DNA of 62,334 nucleotides from Verrucomicrobiota bacterium (GCA_023428915.1 JAEYWL010000096.1:1-62334), one strand, 5' to 3'; counted from the first letter of the stretch, positions 9,625 to 19,622 are shown. Numbers and translations: made by a program. Notes: generated by a model not told the origin, from the sequence alone.

Positions 9625-10218
9625 TTAAAGCATTTTAACGCCGGCGGCTTTCATTTCTTCAATAGCCTGGCTCCCGTCTATTGCTGCCCGGCAACCATCA
9701 AGCATCACATAAGTAGCGTAGCCCAAAGACACTGCGTCTAAAGCAGAATACTTGACACAATATTCAGTGACCATCCCGGCAATATACACTTCAGCAATGC
9801 CATGTATTTGCAAAAATTCATGCAAACCTGTGCTTTTTTGATGATTATTGTCAAAGAAGGCACTGTAGCTATCAACTTTAGGGTCGGCACCTTTATAGAT
9901 AATTTTCTGCATCTGGTGCCAATCCCATCCTGGAGCAAATTCAGAGCCTTGGGTATTTTGCACACAATGGACAGGCCATAGAATCTGCTCTTTTTCATTT
10001 ACTTGGATAACTTCTCCGGGACTTTTTCCATGGTTGCTTGCAAAGCTGATATGGTTTTTGGGGTGCCAATCTTTAGTGGCCACAGTCACAGCCCAGTCAG
10101 GCCGCGAACATAGAAGATGGACGGCGGGCCAGATATTTTTATTTTCTGCGGCCGGGAGAGCCCCTCCAGGAAAAAAGTCATTTTGCAAGTCCACCAGGAT
10201 CAAGGCTTTTTTACCCAT
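9625..10218 (-). CDS. pncA: nicotinamidase / isochorismatase-family hydrolase
   Basis: A 197-aa cysteine hydrolase that should convert nicotinamide to nicotinic acid. Visible sites are the catalytic Asp in ILVDLQNDFFPGG, the metal-binding DWHPKNHISF, the lysine in YKGADPKVDSYSAF and the nucleophile in MVTEYCVKYSALDA. It starts where the pncB stop codon ends, and pncB makes the next step, so the pair forms a nicotinamide salvage module. The specificity call rests on the DWHP site and on pncB as neighbour. Confidence 0.9.
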   Translation of the reverse strand: MGKKALILVDLQNDFFPGGALPAAENKNIWPAVHLLCSRPDWAVTVATKDWHPKNHISFASNHGKSPGEVIQVNEKEQILWPVHCVQNTQGSEFAPGWDWHQMQKIIYKGADPKVDSYSAFFDNNHQKSTGLHEFLQIHGIAEVYIAGMVTEYCVKYSALDAVSLGYATYVMLDGCRAAIDGSQAIEEMKAAGVKML

Positions 10219-11711
10219 TAAACAATCCTATTTGTTTGCATTTTGGAACGGATAGTTTTGATCAAATCAAATTTCTGATCATATAATCTTTTTTCCATAC
10301 CTACAACGTACTGATGCGGGTTTAAAAAGCGCTTAATCCCGACCGGAAAGCGTTTCAGCTCCTCTTGAGTATGTTCGCGTATGGCGCCGAGTTCCGGTTT
10401 TTCGTAAACTCTGCGCCCTGCCCTGAAAATAGGGACAAGCAGGTCTTTGCTTTGCAGGTTTTTTGGTATCACCTGCTCTTTGGTAGGATCAAGAGGGTCA
10501 ATAATAGTAGGGCTATCTTTGATGCCAAGCCCTGTATCGTAAATCACATCGGCAACATTCTCCTTTGCAGAATAAAAGCGCTTTACTTGCAATATCCCCG
10601 GATTGGAGACTTTGAGAATTTGCTCTGATAATTTTAATTTGTATTGCCACTTCCCGTCATTATCTTTCAAGGCAGAAAGTTTATAGACGCCATCTAAAGC
10701 AGGCTGGTCCTTAGCTGTGATGAGATTTGTGCCGACGCCCCAAATATCTATTTTTGCACCTTGCCGCTTCAGTTCTGTGATCACAGTCTCATCGAGTTCA
10801 TTGCTTGCAACAATTTTTGCTTCCGGAAACCCGGCTTCATCGAGCATTTTTCGACCTTGGATGCTAAGATATGCCAAATCCCCGGAATCCAACCTTATTC
10901 CCAGCAGTTCATGGCCATTTTCGCGCAGGCGTTTGCCGACATGAATGGCCTTTTCAATCCCCTCAAGAGTGTTAAAAGTGTCGACTAAAAAGACGCAATT
11001 GCCCGGCATTACCTTGGCATATTCTTGAAAAGCATCAATTTCCTCATCAAAGACCATGACCCAGCTATGTGCATGGGTGCCTGAAACAGGTATGCCGAAT
11101 AACTTACCGGCAATCACATTAGAAGTAGCATCACAGCCGCCAATGTAGGCTGCCCGGCTGGCAGCAATGGCCCCATTAATGCCTTGCGCCCGTCTTAGGC
11201 CAAATTCTAATACTTTGTCGCCCTTGGCCGCGATGCAGATCCTGGCTGCTTTCGTAGCGATCAGGGTTGGAAAGTTGACTAAGTTCAGCAAGGGGCTTTC
11301 TAAAAGCTGGCATAGCAATAAAGGACCTTGAATGCGAATAAGCGGCTGCTGGGGGAAAATAATGGTGCCTTCCGGAACAGCATCAAGATCTACATCCAAG
11401 CGCAATTTACCCAGATAAGCTAAAAAATCGTCCGGAAATAGCCGGACATTATCAGTTCCTTTTAAGGTGGCAAGATAGGCAAGATCGCTTTCATCAAAGG
11501 CAAAGTTTTCAATATAGTCAATAACCTCTTCCAAGCCTGCTGCAACAGTGAAGCCTCCATGAAAGGGCGGTTTTCGAAAAATCAAATGGAAAACGGCTTC
11601 GCGGTTATGCAATCCTAGTTTCCAATATCCATAAGCCATTGTCAATTGGTATAAATCGGTAAGCAAGGCTAAAGACTGCTTGTAAAGCCTTGGGATAGAG
11701 TATTTAGTCAT
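10218..11711 (-). CDS. pncB: nicotinate phosphoribosyltransferase
   Basis: A 497-aa enzyme that joins nicotinate to PRPP to give nicotinate mononucleotide for NAD synthesis. Family features are the N-terminal LLTDLYQLTMAYGYW, EFGLRRAQGINGAIAASRAA near residue 170, the SGTHAHSWVM histidine motif near 210, and GIRLDSGDLAYLS near 270. The length is normal. The ATG overlaps the lipoprotein stop codon (ATGA type) and its stop abuts pncA, so translation of the three is coupled. Confidence 0.93.
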   Translation of the reverse strand: MTKYSIPRLYKQSLALLTDLYQLTMAYGYWKLGLHNREAVFHLIFRKPPFHGGFTVAAGLEEVIDYIENFAFDESDLAYLATLKGTDNVRLFPDDFLAYLGKLRLDVDLDAVPEGTIIFPQQPLIRIQGPLLLCQLLESPLLNLVNFPTLIATKAARICIAAKGDKVLEFGLRRAQGINGAIAASRAAYIGGCDATSNVIAGKLFGIPVSGTHAHSWVMVFDEEIDAFQEYAKVMPGNCVFLVDTFNTLEGIEKAIHVGKRLRENGHELLGIRLDSGDLAYLSIQGRKMLDEAGFPEAKIVASNELDETVITELKRQGAKIDIWGVGTNLITAKDQPALDGVYKLSALKDNDGKWQYKLKLSEQILKVSNPGILQVKRFYSAKENVADVIYDTGLGIKDSPTIIDPLDPTKEQVIPKNLQSKDLLVPIFRAGRRVYEKPELGAIREHTQEELKRFPVGIKRFLNPHQYVVGMEKRLYDQKFDLIKTIRSKMQTNRIV

Positions 11712-12013
11712 TTTTTCTTCTGCAATAATTCATCACGGGCTTTTTGCAATTCGGCTATTTTAGCCTCTATCATATCAGCTTTTCTTTCATCGCCTTGCAT
11801 AAGCTCCATTTTTTTAGAAAATTCTCCCCACTCATTTAGAAAATCTTCTTGCGCCCCTAATTCCTCTTCATTTGCTTGCTTGCGAAGTTCATCCAGCTGG
11901 CTTTGCAGCGTTTCGATTTGTTTTTCGAGCTGTACTGCATCGGCTTTTGGCTCGGGCAGGGGCCTATCGCAGCTAAAAGCTAAAACAAAGAGCAATAATT
12001 GTAATGATCGCAT
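11708..12013 (-). CDS. small coiled-coil lipoprotein
   Basis: A 101-aa protein with a short hydrophobic leader ending in a lipobox-like LAFSC (Cys 15), followed by a long charged heptad-like helix (LEKQIETLQSQLDELRKQ and similar). Probably a membrane-anchored coiled coil. It overlaps pncB by 4 bases. I recognise no family; the relation to NAD salvage is positional only. Confidence 0.65.
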   Translation of the reverse strand: MRSLQLLLFVLAFSCDRPLPEPKADAVQLEKQIETLQSQLDELRKQANEEELGAQEDFLNEWGEFSKKMELMQGDERKADMIEAKIAELQKARDELLQKKK

Positions 12014-12087
12014 ATAGCATCCTTTGTGTAAAAACCCTTCGAATACAATAGGGATAATCGAATTCTAAATCCAGCAAAAGGCAAAAG

Positions 12088-13188
12088 TTAAAATAGACGT
12101 CTTGCATAATTCATTTTTGCAAGTGTGAGATGGGCTAGCTCGTCTAGGGATTGAGTGGAGCATTCCTCTAAGGAAGCTAAATAAGTATATGGCTGTTTGT
12201 TAGCTATAAGCCCTTTTTCTATGCTGCCCGCTAGCATAAGTGTAGGGATTCCCTGTTTTTGCGCCCTTTCGGCTGCAACATAAGGAGCTTTACCGAATTG
12301 CGTTTGGCTATCAAGCCTGCCTTCCCCTACAATTACAAGATCGGCATTTTGCAAGGCCGCATTAAAATCCAGCCAATCCAATACTTTTTCCCCGCCCGGA
12401 TATAATTTAGCTTGCATAAATGCCGCCATGCTAAAAGCCGTTCCTCCCGCAGCCCCTGTAAACGATCTTTTAGCAAGCTTTGCCTTTTTTGCAACGTGCA
12501 CAAACCGTGAAACCGCTGCTTTTAATAATGGCATATCTGCTGCCTCAGCTCCTTTTTGGGCGGCGTAAAGAATTGCCCCCTGGCCACCTAATAATGGATT
12601 GCTTACATCGCATGCGACCTTCAGGTTTATCGCTAATACCTCCTTATTCAGACCTGTCAGGTCAATACGATCTAACCGCAATAGTCCTTCCGGTCCTATG
12701 GGTAATGAACGCCCCTGCCGATCTAGTAATTTTCCGCCTAGCGCTTGAAGCATCCCTGCCCCTGCATCATGGGAAGCACTTCCGCCTAGGCAAACCCAAA
12801 TTTCAGAAACGCCTGTTTTAGCCGCCGCCATTAATGCTTGCCCAAGCCCATAAGATGAGGCTTTTTTTATTTGTCTGGTTTTTGTGCCCAGGACTGCTAA
12901 ACCGCATATTTTAGCCATTTCCACTATAGCAAGCGCTTTTCCAATTTTGCCAAAATAGGTATTCACAAGCTCTCCATTAGCGTTTTGAACTGTACATGGC
13001 ACCCGTTCCCCGTGCAGCTTGGAAATCAACAGGTCTAACGTGCCATCTCCCCCGTCGGCTATTGGTAATAATAACACCTCGGCTTTTGGAAAAACTTTAT
13101 GCACGCCTTCGGCAATTTGGCCAGCAGCTTCTACCGCAGTGTAAGTTCCCTTAAAGGCCTGCGGGGCAATCAATATTTTTTTAAACAT
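12088..13188 (-). CDS. glycerate kinase
   Basis: A 366-aa member of the GlxK/GarK glycerate kinase family (ATP plus D-glycerate to phosphoglycerate). Motifs seen are the N-terminal APQAFKGTYTAVEAA, LPIADGGDGTLDLL near residue 42, LGGSASHDAGAGMLQALGG near 135, GAAGGTAFSMAAF and IVGEGRLDSQTQFGKAP near 290. All the family glycine-rich blocks are there and the length is normal. First gene of the minus-strand train, 74 bases before the lipoprotein. Whether the product is 2- or 3-phosphoglycerate cannot be told. Confidence 0.9.
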   Translation of the reverse strand: MFKKILIAPQAFKGTYTAVEAAGQIAEGVHKVFPKAEVLLLPIADGGDGTLDLLISKLHGERVPCTVQNANGELVNTYFGKIGKALAIVEMAKICGLAVLGTKTRQIKKASSYGLGQALMAAAKTGVSEIWVCLGGSASHDAGAGMLQALGGKLLDRQGRSLPIGPEGLLRLDRIDLTGLNKEVLAINLKVACDVSNPLLGGQGAILYAAQKGAEAADMPLLKAAVSRFVHVAKKAKLAKRSFTGAAGGTAFSMAAFMQAKLYPGGEKVLDWLDFNAALQNADLVIVGEGRLDSQTQFGKAPYVAAERAQKQGIPTLMLAGSIEKGLIANKQPYTYLASLEECSTQSLDELAHLTLAKMNYARRLF

Positions 13189-13251
13189 AGAAAGTGGATT
13201 TCAAACGATAAAGTTAATATAATGGCATACTTTTGCGGAGTATCTACTATT

Positions 13252-13974
13252 ATGCGTTTTTTTATTACTATATTGACCCTCGGTTTCTCGCTTTTTTTCG
13301 TTTCCAGCTTATCCGCAATTAGCCTAAAAGACAATATAGCCAAAGCAAAACCAGGCGACTACATTGTTACCGCAAGAAATAAAAATTACACTCTCCTGCT
13401 CGTAACAGCCAATACGAGTAATCGGCTTTATTTCGAAGAAATTACGGTTCCTTTAGCAAAAATTCCCAAAAACATGCAGTCATGGAAAGAGTGGATTAGA
13501 AATAATGCGCCCGGACATACCGGATGGGTACGCTATGAAATCAATCTAGCCACGGGACAGATGGGCGGACTTTATTCCTACACTCAAGAAAGCTGGTATG
13601 AGATGGCGGGAGCCGATGCCTGGCTTTCTACATTATTAAATCTTTCTTTTAGCCCGATTCCAGAAAAAGAGCGCAAAAAAGTCGGCACATCAGCCATGGT
13701 CTGGAATCCAAAAATGATCTTTGAAGGGCAAGAAATTGCAGAAGTGCCTTTTGATGCCTGGCGGACCAAATGGCCTAAGGATAACACCGAACTTTCAGGA
13801 AAACTTATTGAAATCTATTTACCTAAGGATAGCCAAACCTATCCTGCTTATTTCCCTTACTGGCTGCAGATAAGCGGCATGATCGGCAAAGCCAGTTTAC
13901 GTATTGTCGATTCCGGCAAAGGACTGCTTTCTCCCAAAATGGAAAGCCAAAACCAACAAGCCACTAAGAATTAA
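13252..13974 (+). CDS. exported hypothetical protein
   Basis: About 240 aa starting with a clear signal peptide (MRFFITILTLGFSLFFVSSL, then SAIS). The mature part is mixed alpha/beta with many aromatic residues and contains APGHTGWVRYEIN and EIYLPKDSQTYPAYFPYW. I chose the ATG at 13252 because it puts the hydrophobic leader at the N-terminus and a CGGAG lies upstream; the frame stays open back to 13099 inside the divergent glycerate kinase gene. Family not recognised; an envelope protein is likely. Confidence 0.65.
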   Translation: MRFFITILTLGFSLFFVSSLSAISLKDNIAKAKPGDYIVTARNKNYTLLLVTANTSNRLYFEEITVPLAKIPKNMQSWKEWIRNNAPGHTGWVRYEINLATGQMGGLYSYTQESWYEMAGADAWLSTLLNLSFSPIPEKERKKVGTSAMVWNPKMIFEGQEIAEVPFDAWRTKWPKDNTELSGKLIEIYLPKDSQTYPAYFPYWLQISGMIGKASLRIVDSGKGLLSPKMESQNQQATKN

Positions 13975-14317
13975 ACACTTAACAAAACCCTGTTTATCTT
14001 GTTCTGCTATTTCTCGGAGACTGCAGCTCAACAAGTTATAAACAATCTGTTTACAACTTTAGGCTGCAGCTCATTTACTTCAAGCCCCTTGCCGCTAGAA
14101 ACCCAAACGGTTAACTATTAGTGGTTTATATCCATAATTTCTCAAACCACTAAGCCTAAGCGAACTCTAAAAATGCAAGGCTTAAGAAAAATTACGATCA
14201 ATTATCTACAAGATATCCACATTTTAAACATATATATTTATCCAAAAATTCATTTGCAAATAGGGCGCCTTGTTTTAAGATGTTAGACTTCTTGCATTCA
14301 GTTTACAAAGAGGTATC
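13975..14317. other. 343-bp intergenic region with one hairpin
   Basis: AT-rich spacer before lepB. It holds a 9-bp inverted repeat, TAGTGGTTT/AAACCACTA at 14119-14152, with a 16-base loop, and a short repeated GCTGCAGCTCA-like word near 14022 and 14067. No convincing ORF, RNA gene or T-rich terminator. Confidence 0.5.
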
Positions 14318-16240
14318 ATGGCCACCAGCAAACGCTTATCCCTACATAAATCACGGCAAATTTTACAAAGCTCCTTTAGCTGGTATAAGAAATATTGGCA
14401 AAAACTCAATACCTCTGATTTGCAGTTCATAGAAAATCATCTAGAGCGCCTTGATGCAGCAGTCTTAGCTGGAAACCGCGACGAAGCAAGCGATCTGGCC
14501 CAAACTACTGAAGCTTTTGTAAAGCCAAGACAACAAAAATCATGGCTTGTATATATCGGCGAGCTTATCCTGGCAATACTCTTTGCCTTAGTAATAGCCG
14601 GAATCGTAAGGGAGATGTGGTTTGAACCTTTTGAGATCCCCACGGGATCTATGCGCCCTACTTTTGAAGAAAAAGACCATCTCATTGTCAGGAAAACCAC
14701 TTTCGGCTTAAATGCACCTTTCCAAAACGCCCATTTCTATTTCGATCCAAAACTGGTGCAAAGGACCGGTGTATTTGTTTTTTCAGGGGATGGCATCGAT
14801 CTTCCTGATACAACTTCAGATTTCTTTGGCATTATCCCCTATACCAAGAAATACATTAAACGCGCGATGGGCAAACCGGGAGACACTCTCTATTTCTATG
14901 GCGGCAAACTTTACGGCATAGACGCTGATGGAAATGAGATTACCGATTATAAAAACGGCCCTTGGCTATCTAAATTAGAATATATTCCCTTCATTAATTT
15001 TGAAGGGCGCTTAAGCAGCTCCACTTCTCCTGCCAGCAATGTCTTAACCCAGCTAACATTAAAGCAAATGAACAAGCCAGTCGGCAAAATCATTTTCTTT
15101 CAAGATGGAGAAATTCGCGGAGAGATCTTTAACGGAGAAAAATGGGTAAAAGATAACCCGGCCGAGTTAAATAAGCCTCACGATACGTTTGTCAGCTACA
15201 GCGATTTTTGGGGCTTTAAAAATTTCGGCATGACAAGACTGCTCACAAAAAAACAAGCGGAAGAACTTACCGATCTTTCTCTAAAAGATTATCCCGAAGC
15301 CCCCCTTTATCTAGAAATTCGCCATACCCCTAACCTTTCCTCGCCGCAACCAAAACTTGCCTGGGATGATTACAGGCGTTTAAACCTCATACTTTCCCCA
15401 TTTGTTGCCCTTGTGCCTCTAGATCAAAAACATCTAGAGACGCTAATGAGCAACATGTATACGGCCCGCTTTGAAGTCCGAAACGGCATTGGCAGCCGCT
15501 ATCAGCAAGGGGGAAATCAATTTACTTTAAGCGGCCCTAAATTTTCTGACATACCCGACGGCACTTATGAGTTCTATTATGGCAAGGGCTATCAAGTAGG
15601 CTGGGGAGGGATTTTGCATGAATTGCCCGCCGGCCATCCTTTATATGCTAAGACACCTGAAAATATCCAGCGGCTCTACAACTTGGGCATTGAGATGTCG
15701 CTGGCATATGAACCAAGAAGCAAAACGCAAGGAGCTTACCCGGCACGCTATGCCTATTTTAGGGATGGCGATCTCTATACGCTTGGCGCCCCCCTCTTTT
15801 CCAAAGGTGAAAAGGAGCTGCAAGATTTCATAAAAAATGAAGAGAAAAAAGAGCAACAGGCCGCTAAAGCAAAGCCCTATGTTGCATTTAAAGATTACGG
15901 CCCCCCATTAAAGAAAGACGGCACTCTTGACAAAGAGTTTATTAAACGCTTTGGTTTAACTGTAGATGAAGGGCACTATTTAGCATTGGGCGACAATCAT
16001 GCCATGAGCGCAGACAGCCGCTTTTTTGGGTTTGTACCTGCCGGGAACTTAAAGGGCTCGCCAAGCTTTATAGTATGGCCGCCCGGGCCGCGTTGGGGCA
16101 TCCCCTTTCAAAAACCGTATCCTATTTGGACTGCACCGAATATTGCTGTTTGGAGCGTTGCTCTGCTTTTGCTGCTGCTATGGATGGCCTATCAGCGCCG
16201 CAAGAAAAAACAGAGAGTGTACTACAAGCAGTCACACTAA
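14318..16240 (+). CDS. lepB: signal peptidase I, chlamydial long form
   Basis: A 640-aa type I leader peptidase, about twice the usual bacterial size. One membrane segment lies near residue 75-95, followed by the catalytic serine block PFEIPTGSMRPTFEE near 110, the lysine region YIKRAMGKPGDTLYF near 185, and the box E motif LGDNHAMSADSRFFGFVP near 555. Between the lysine block and box E is an insert of about 350 residues. A second hydrophobic segment (VWSVALLLLLLWMAY) and a basic tail end the protein. Long LepB with such an insert is typical of chlamydiae. A GAGG lies just before the ATG. Confidence 0.93.
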   Translation: MATSKRLSLHKSRQILQSSFSWYKKYWQKLNTSDLQFIENHLERLDAAVLAGNRDEASDLAQTTEAFVKPRQQKSWLVYIGELILAILFALVIAGIVREMWFEPFEIPTGSMRPTFEEKDHLIVRKTTFGLNAPFQNAHFYFDPKLVQRTGVFVFSGDGIDLPDTTSDFFGIIPYTKKYIKRAMGKPGDTLYFYGGKLYGIDADGNEITDYKNGPWLSKLEYIPFINFEGRLSSSTSPASNVLTQLTLKQMNKPVGKIIFFQDGEIRGEIFNGEKWVKDNPAELNKPHDTFVSYSDFWGFKNFGMTRLLTKKQAEELTDLSLKDYPEAPLYLEIRHTPNLSSPQPKLAWDDYRRLNLILSPFVALVPLDQKHLETLMSNMYTARFEVRNGIGSRYQQGGNQFTLSGPKFSDIPDGTYEFYYGKGYQVGWGGILHELPAGHPLYAKTPENIQRLYNLGIEMSLAYEPRSKTQGAYPARYAYFRDGDLYTLGAPLFSKGEKELQDFIKNEEKKEQQAAKAKPYVAFKDYGPPLKKDGTLDKEFIKRFGLTVDEGHYLALGDNHAMSADSRFFGFVPAGNLKGSPSFIVWPPGPRWGIPFQKPYPIWTAPNIAVWSVALLLLLLWMAYQRRKKKQRVYYKQSH

Positions 16241-16285
16241 AGGCAGATGAATTAAGCGCTTAATGGACAACGGACCTTAATGACT

Positions 16286-16343
16286 CCATGGACCTTGTGG
16301 ACTTAATGGATTAAGCGCAGCCGCTTGTCGTTAAGGTCCATGG
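16286..16343. terminator. inverted repeat between convergent lepB and ileS
   Basis: Perfect 11-bp arms CCATGGACCTT (16286-16296) and AAGGTCCATGG (16333-16343) enclose a 36-base loop in the gap between two convergent genes. There is no good T-run, so a bidirectional terminator role is only a suggestion. The words GGACCTTAATG and GGACTTAATGG recur around it. Confidence 0.35.
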
Positions 16344-16355
16344 CGTCGATAATGT

Positions 16356-19300
16356 CTATATTGTCGTTTTGGTGACGATGATTTTAGCCGGTTCGCCGTT
16401 AAGGTCCCAGCTAGCACCTTCGCAAGGTTCAAATAACACGCTGGTTGCCAATACTTCATGGAAGATGGTTTCACGGTATTTTTCGAAACTGTCTTTTACA
16501 GCTTGCGTGGTCTCCATCCGTACAGAGATACGATCGGTAACAGCAAAGCCTGCTTCACGGCGCATAGTATTGAGCTTGTTGACAATCTCGCGGAAAAGAG
16601 CTTCTTCAATTAATGCCGGGGTAAGTTCCGTGTTTAAGGCCACAGTCATCTCCCCTTCATTGCTTGCAACCAGCCCCTCTTTAACTTGACGTTCGACTTG
16701 GACGTCTTCTGGAGTAAGCTCAAAAGTCTCCCCTTCAGCGGTAATGGCAATATTGCCTCCTTTTAAGAGGGCTTCTAACTCTGTCTTAGGCAAGTTATCG
16801 ATAGCCGTTTGTACGCTGCGCATGTGGCGCCCCACTTTTTTACCCAGCACGCGGAAATTCGGCTTGGCCTTCAAGAAGACATAATCCTCTTCTTTAGTGC
16901 TCAAGATGACTTCTTTAACATTTAATTCTTCAGCAATTAAATGCTGCTGTTCTTTGAGGAACCCGATAAGTTCAGTATTGCCGGAGGCAATATAGGCCGC
17001 TTGAAGCGGCTGCCTAACTTTTAGCTTATGTTCTTTGCGCAAAGCATGGCCCAAACTTGCAACCTGCTGTACTGCCGCCATGGCTGCTTCTAAATGCTCA
17101 TCGCGCAATTGCGGACTATATTGGGGATAATCGCAAATGTGGACCGATTCCGGCATTTCTTCCATGCGCAGATTCATATAAATAGCGTCGCTTAAGAATG
17201 GGATAAAAGGCGCAGCTATTTTCATCAATTCCACCAACACCCAATAGAGTGTAGTAAAGGCTTGCTCCCTGTCCGGAGTGGCTTTCTCTTCCCAAAAGCG
17301 GCGGCGGCATCTGCGGATATACCAGTTGGTTAGCTGATCGATAAAGCCGACAAATGGCTTAACAGCCAAATTGAGATCGTACCTATCCATGCCCTCTTCC
17401 ACTACTTTGATAAGCTCATGCAGTTTGGATAGAATCCATTTGTCAATGACAGCTTCCGGCTTAAAGCTTGCTTCTGAAGCTGTATGCTTAGGCTGCCATT
17501 GGTAAATTCTGGCGTAGGTGATAAAGAAGCTATAGGCATTCCAAAGAGGGATTAAGAACTGGCGCAAAGTCAACTCTACCCCTTTTTCGGAGAAAGAGAG
17601 GTCTTCAGCCCTTACAGCCGGACTGTCGAGCATATATAAGCGGATGGCATCAGCGCCGTATTTTTGAATGACTTCCTGCGGATCGGGGTAATTGCGCAGC
17701 CTCTTGGACATCTTGGCACCGTTTTCTGCTAAAATGAGGCCGTTGACGATCACATTTTTAAAAGCCGGGCGGTCAAATAAAGCTGTTGAAAGGGCGGTTA
17801 ACACATAAAACCAGCCGCGGGTTTGATCTAAGCCCTCTGCGATAAAATCAGCCGGGAAATTAGCTTCAAACAGTTCCCGGTTTTCAAATGGATAATGGTT
17901 CTGCGCATAAGGCATGGAGCCTGCGTCAAACCAGCAATCAAACACTTCAGTAATTCTGTGGAACACTTTGCCATTCTTTTCAAAAGAGAGGTCATCGACA
18001 AAGTGTCTATGAAGGTCCTCGACTTTCTTGCCAGTAAGTTCCTCAAGCTCTTTGAGGCTTCCGATCACATGCACTTCCCCGTCCGCAGCTTTCCAGATAG
18101 GAATCGGGGTTCCCCAATAGCGGTTGCGGCTGATGGCCCAATCCCGGGCACCTTCTAGCCATTTGCCAAAACGGCCATACTTAATATGCTCCGGAGTCCA
18201 GTGAATTTCATGGTTATTGGCCGCCATGCGGTCTTTAAACTTTTCTACAGCGACAAAATACGTTTGCACCGCTTTATAAATTAAAGGTGTGTCTGAACGT
18301 CCGCAGAAGGGATAGCGGTGGCGCAGCGATTCAGACCTGAACACCTTGCCTTGAACTTTTAAACGCTTGATAATATCTTTGTCAGCATCTTTTACGAAGA
18401 GCCCCACATATTCTGGAATTTCTTCAGTAAACTGGCCATTCGTGCCCACAGGGCATACAAGGGCAATATTTGCACGCTGGGCAGCATAAAAGTCTGTTTC
18501 ACCAAAAGCTGGAGCACAATGCACCACTCCAGTACCATCTTCAAGGCTAACCGAGTCTTCTAAAATAATTCTAAAAGCAACCAATTCATCGCGTGCAGCA
18601 AAATAGGCAAATAACGGCTCGTAACGCCAGCCTTCCAATTGACGGCCGGTGTAGCGTTCGATAATTTCATACTCGCCTTCTTTAAAGTTAGCGGCAAGGC
18701 GCCCTGCAGCTAAAATGTACTTTTTGCCAGCAGCCGCGGTTTGGATTTTGACATACTCTATATCAGGGCCTACCATCAAGGCCAAGTTGGAAACCAATGT
18801 CCAGGGCGTAGTCGTCCAAGCCAGCATGGCTGTATCGGGATGATCGAGCAGCGTAAACTCTATCGTAAGGGATGGGTCATCGACATCTTTATAGTTTTCA
18901 CCCGCTTCGAAATTGGATAGCGGCGTGCCCAGCTTGGCAGAGTAAGGCATCACTTTAAAGCCCTCATACACCAATCCCTTGGCGTATAACTCTTTAAAAA
19001 CCCACCAGACACTTTCCATAAAAGTTGGGTCCATCGTGCGGTAGGTCAAATCAAAGTCGACCCAGCGCCCCATGCGCAGCACAGTAGTTTTCCATTCTTC
19101 AGTGTAACGCAATACAATTTTGCGGCATTCTTCGTTAAAGTTGGCAATGCCGAACGCTTCAATAGCTGGAGCGCCTGAAAGCTTGAAGCTTTTTTCAATT
19201 TCGTTTTCTACCGGCAAGCCGTGGCAGTCCCAGCCAAAGCGGCGCGGCACATAAAAGCCTTTCATGGTTTTGTAGCGATGGATCGTATCTTTAATCGTAC

Positions 19301-19481
19301 CCGCTAACAAATGGCCATAGTGAGGCAAACCGGTGGCAAAAGGGGGCCCGTCGTAAAACACAAATAAGGGAGCGCTTTTGCGGTTATCTAGCGATTTTTT
19401 AAAAGCCTGGGCTTTCTCCCATTCATTAAGCACACGATTTTCACGCTGGCTGAAAGTCTCATTTTCGATCTCTTGGAACAT
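16356..19481 (-). CDS. ileS: isoleucyl-tRNA synthetase, long eukaryote-like type
   Basis: A 1041-aa class I aminoacyl-tRNA synthetase charging tRNA-Ile. The HIGH-type signature is in FATGLPHYGHLLAGTIKD near residue 50, followed by the family block RRFGWDCHGLPVENEI. The KMSKR signature is in NGAKMSKRLRNYPDP near 595. The editing (CP1) region contains AWTTTPWTLVSNLAL. Length and signatures match the type 2, eukaryote-like form, which in other bacteria is often linked to lower mupirocin sensitivity (family knowledge, not shown here). Divergent from ssrA. Confidence 0.95.
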   Translation of the reverse strand: MFQEIENETFSQRENRVLNEWEKAQAFKKSLDNRKSAPLFVFYDGPPFATGLPHYGHLLAGTIKDTIHRYKTMKGFYVPRRFGWDCHGLPVENEIEKSFKLSGAPAIEAFGIANFNEECRKIVLRYTEEWKTTVLRMGRWVDFDLTYRTMDPTFMESVWWVFKELYAKGLVYEGFKVMPYSAKLGTPLSNFEAGENYKDVDDPSLTIEFTLLDHPDTAMLAWTTTPWTLVSNLALMVGPDIEYVKIQTAAAGKKYILAAGRLAANFKEGEYEIIERYTGRQLEGWRYEPLFAYFAARDELVAFRIILEDSVSLEDGTGVVHCAPAFGETDFYAAQRANIALVCPVGTNGQFTEEIPEYVGLFVKDADKDIIKRLKVQGKVFRSESLRHRYPFCGRSDTPLIYKAVQTYFVAVEKFKDRMAANNHEIHWTPEHIKYGRFGKWLEGARDWAISRNRYWGTPIPIWKAADGEVHVIGSLKELEELTGKKVEDLHRHFVDDLSFEKNGKVFHRITEVFDCWFDAGSMPYAQNHYPFENRELFEANFPADFIAEGLDQTRGWFYVLTALSTALFDRPAFKNVIVNGLILAENGAKMSKRLRNYPDPQEVIQKYGADAIRLYMLDSPAVRAEDLSFSEKGVELTLRQFLIPLWNAYSFFITYARIYQWQPKHTASEASFKPEAVIDKWILSKLHELIKVVEEGMDRYDLNLAVKPFVGFIDQLTNWYIRRCRRRFWEEKATPDREQAFTTLYWVLVELMKIAAPFIPFLSDAIYMNLRMEEMPESVHICDYPQYSPQLRDEHLEAAMAAVQQVASLGHALRKEHKLKVRQPLQAAYIASGNTELIGFLKEQQHLIAEELNVKEVILSTKEEDYVFLKAKPNFRVLGKKVGRHMRSVQTAIDNLPKTELEALLKGGNIAITAEGETFELTPEDVQVERQVKEGLVASNEGEMTVALNTELTPALIEEALFREIVNKLNTMRREAGFAVTDRISVRMETTQAVKDSFEKYRETIFHEVLATSVLFEPCEGASWDLNGEPAKIIVTKTTI

Positions 19482-19573
19482 TGCATCTCCCTTATAGTTA
19501 ACTCCAAAATTATAGCCTGAACAGCGATTAATTGCAAAAATCGCAGCGTGAACTTACTCACAATAAACAACGC

Positions 19574-19603
19574 TTGCTCAACTATAAAGCTCTCTGCTAT
19601 AAT
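19574..19603 (+). promoter_or_regulatory. sigma-70-type promoter of ssrA
   Basis: TTGCTC (19574-19579) and a perfect TATAAT (19598-19603) separated by 18 bases, about 20 bases before the mature 5' end of tmRNA. This leaves room for a short 5' leader to be processed. Confidence 0.7.
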
Positions 19604-19622
19604 GATCTTATAAACAAACTAT

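Noticed and set aside
12480..12821. 113-aa plus-strand frame
   Set aside because: Entirely antisense to the glycerate kinase gene with its intact motifs; no ribosome site or family signal.
13099..13251. N-terminal extension of the exported hypothetical at 13252
   Set aside because: Lies mostly inside the divergent glycerate kinase gene and would bury the signal peptide.
16369..16689. 106-aa plus-strand frame
   Set aside because: Antisense of the ileS C-terminal region; no independent evidence.
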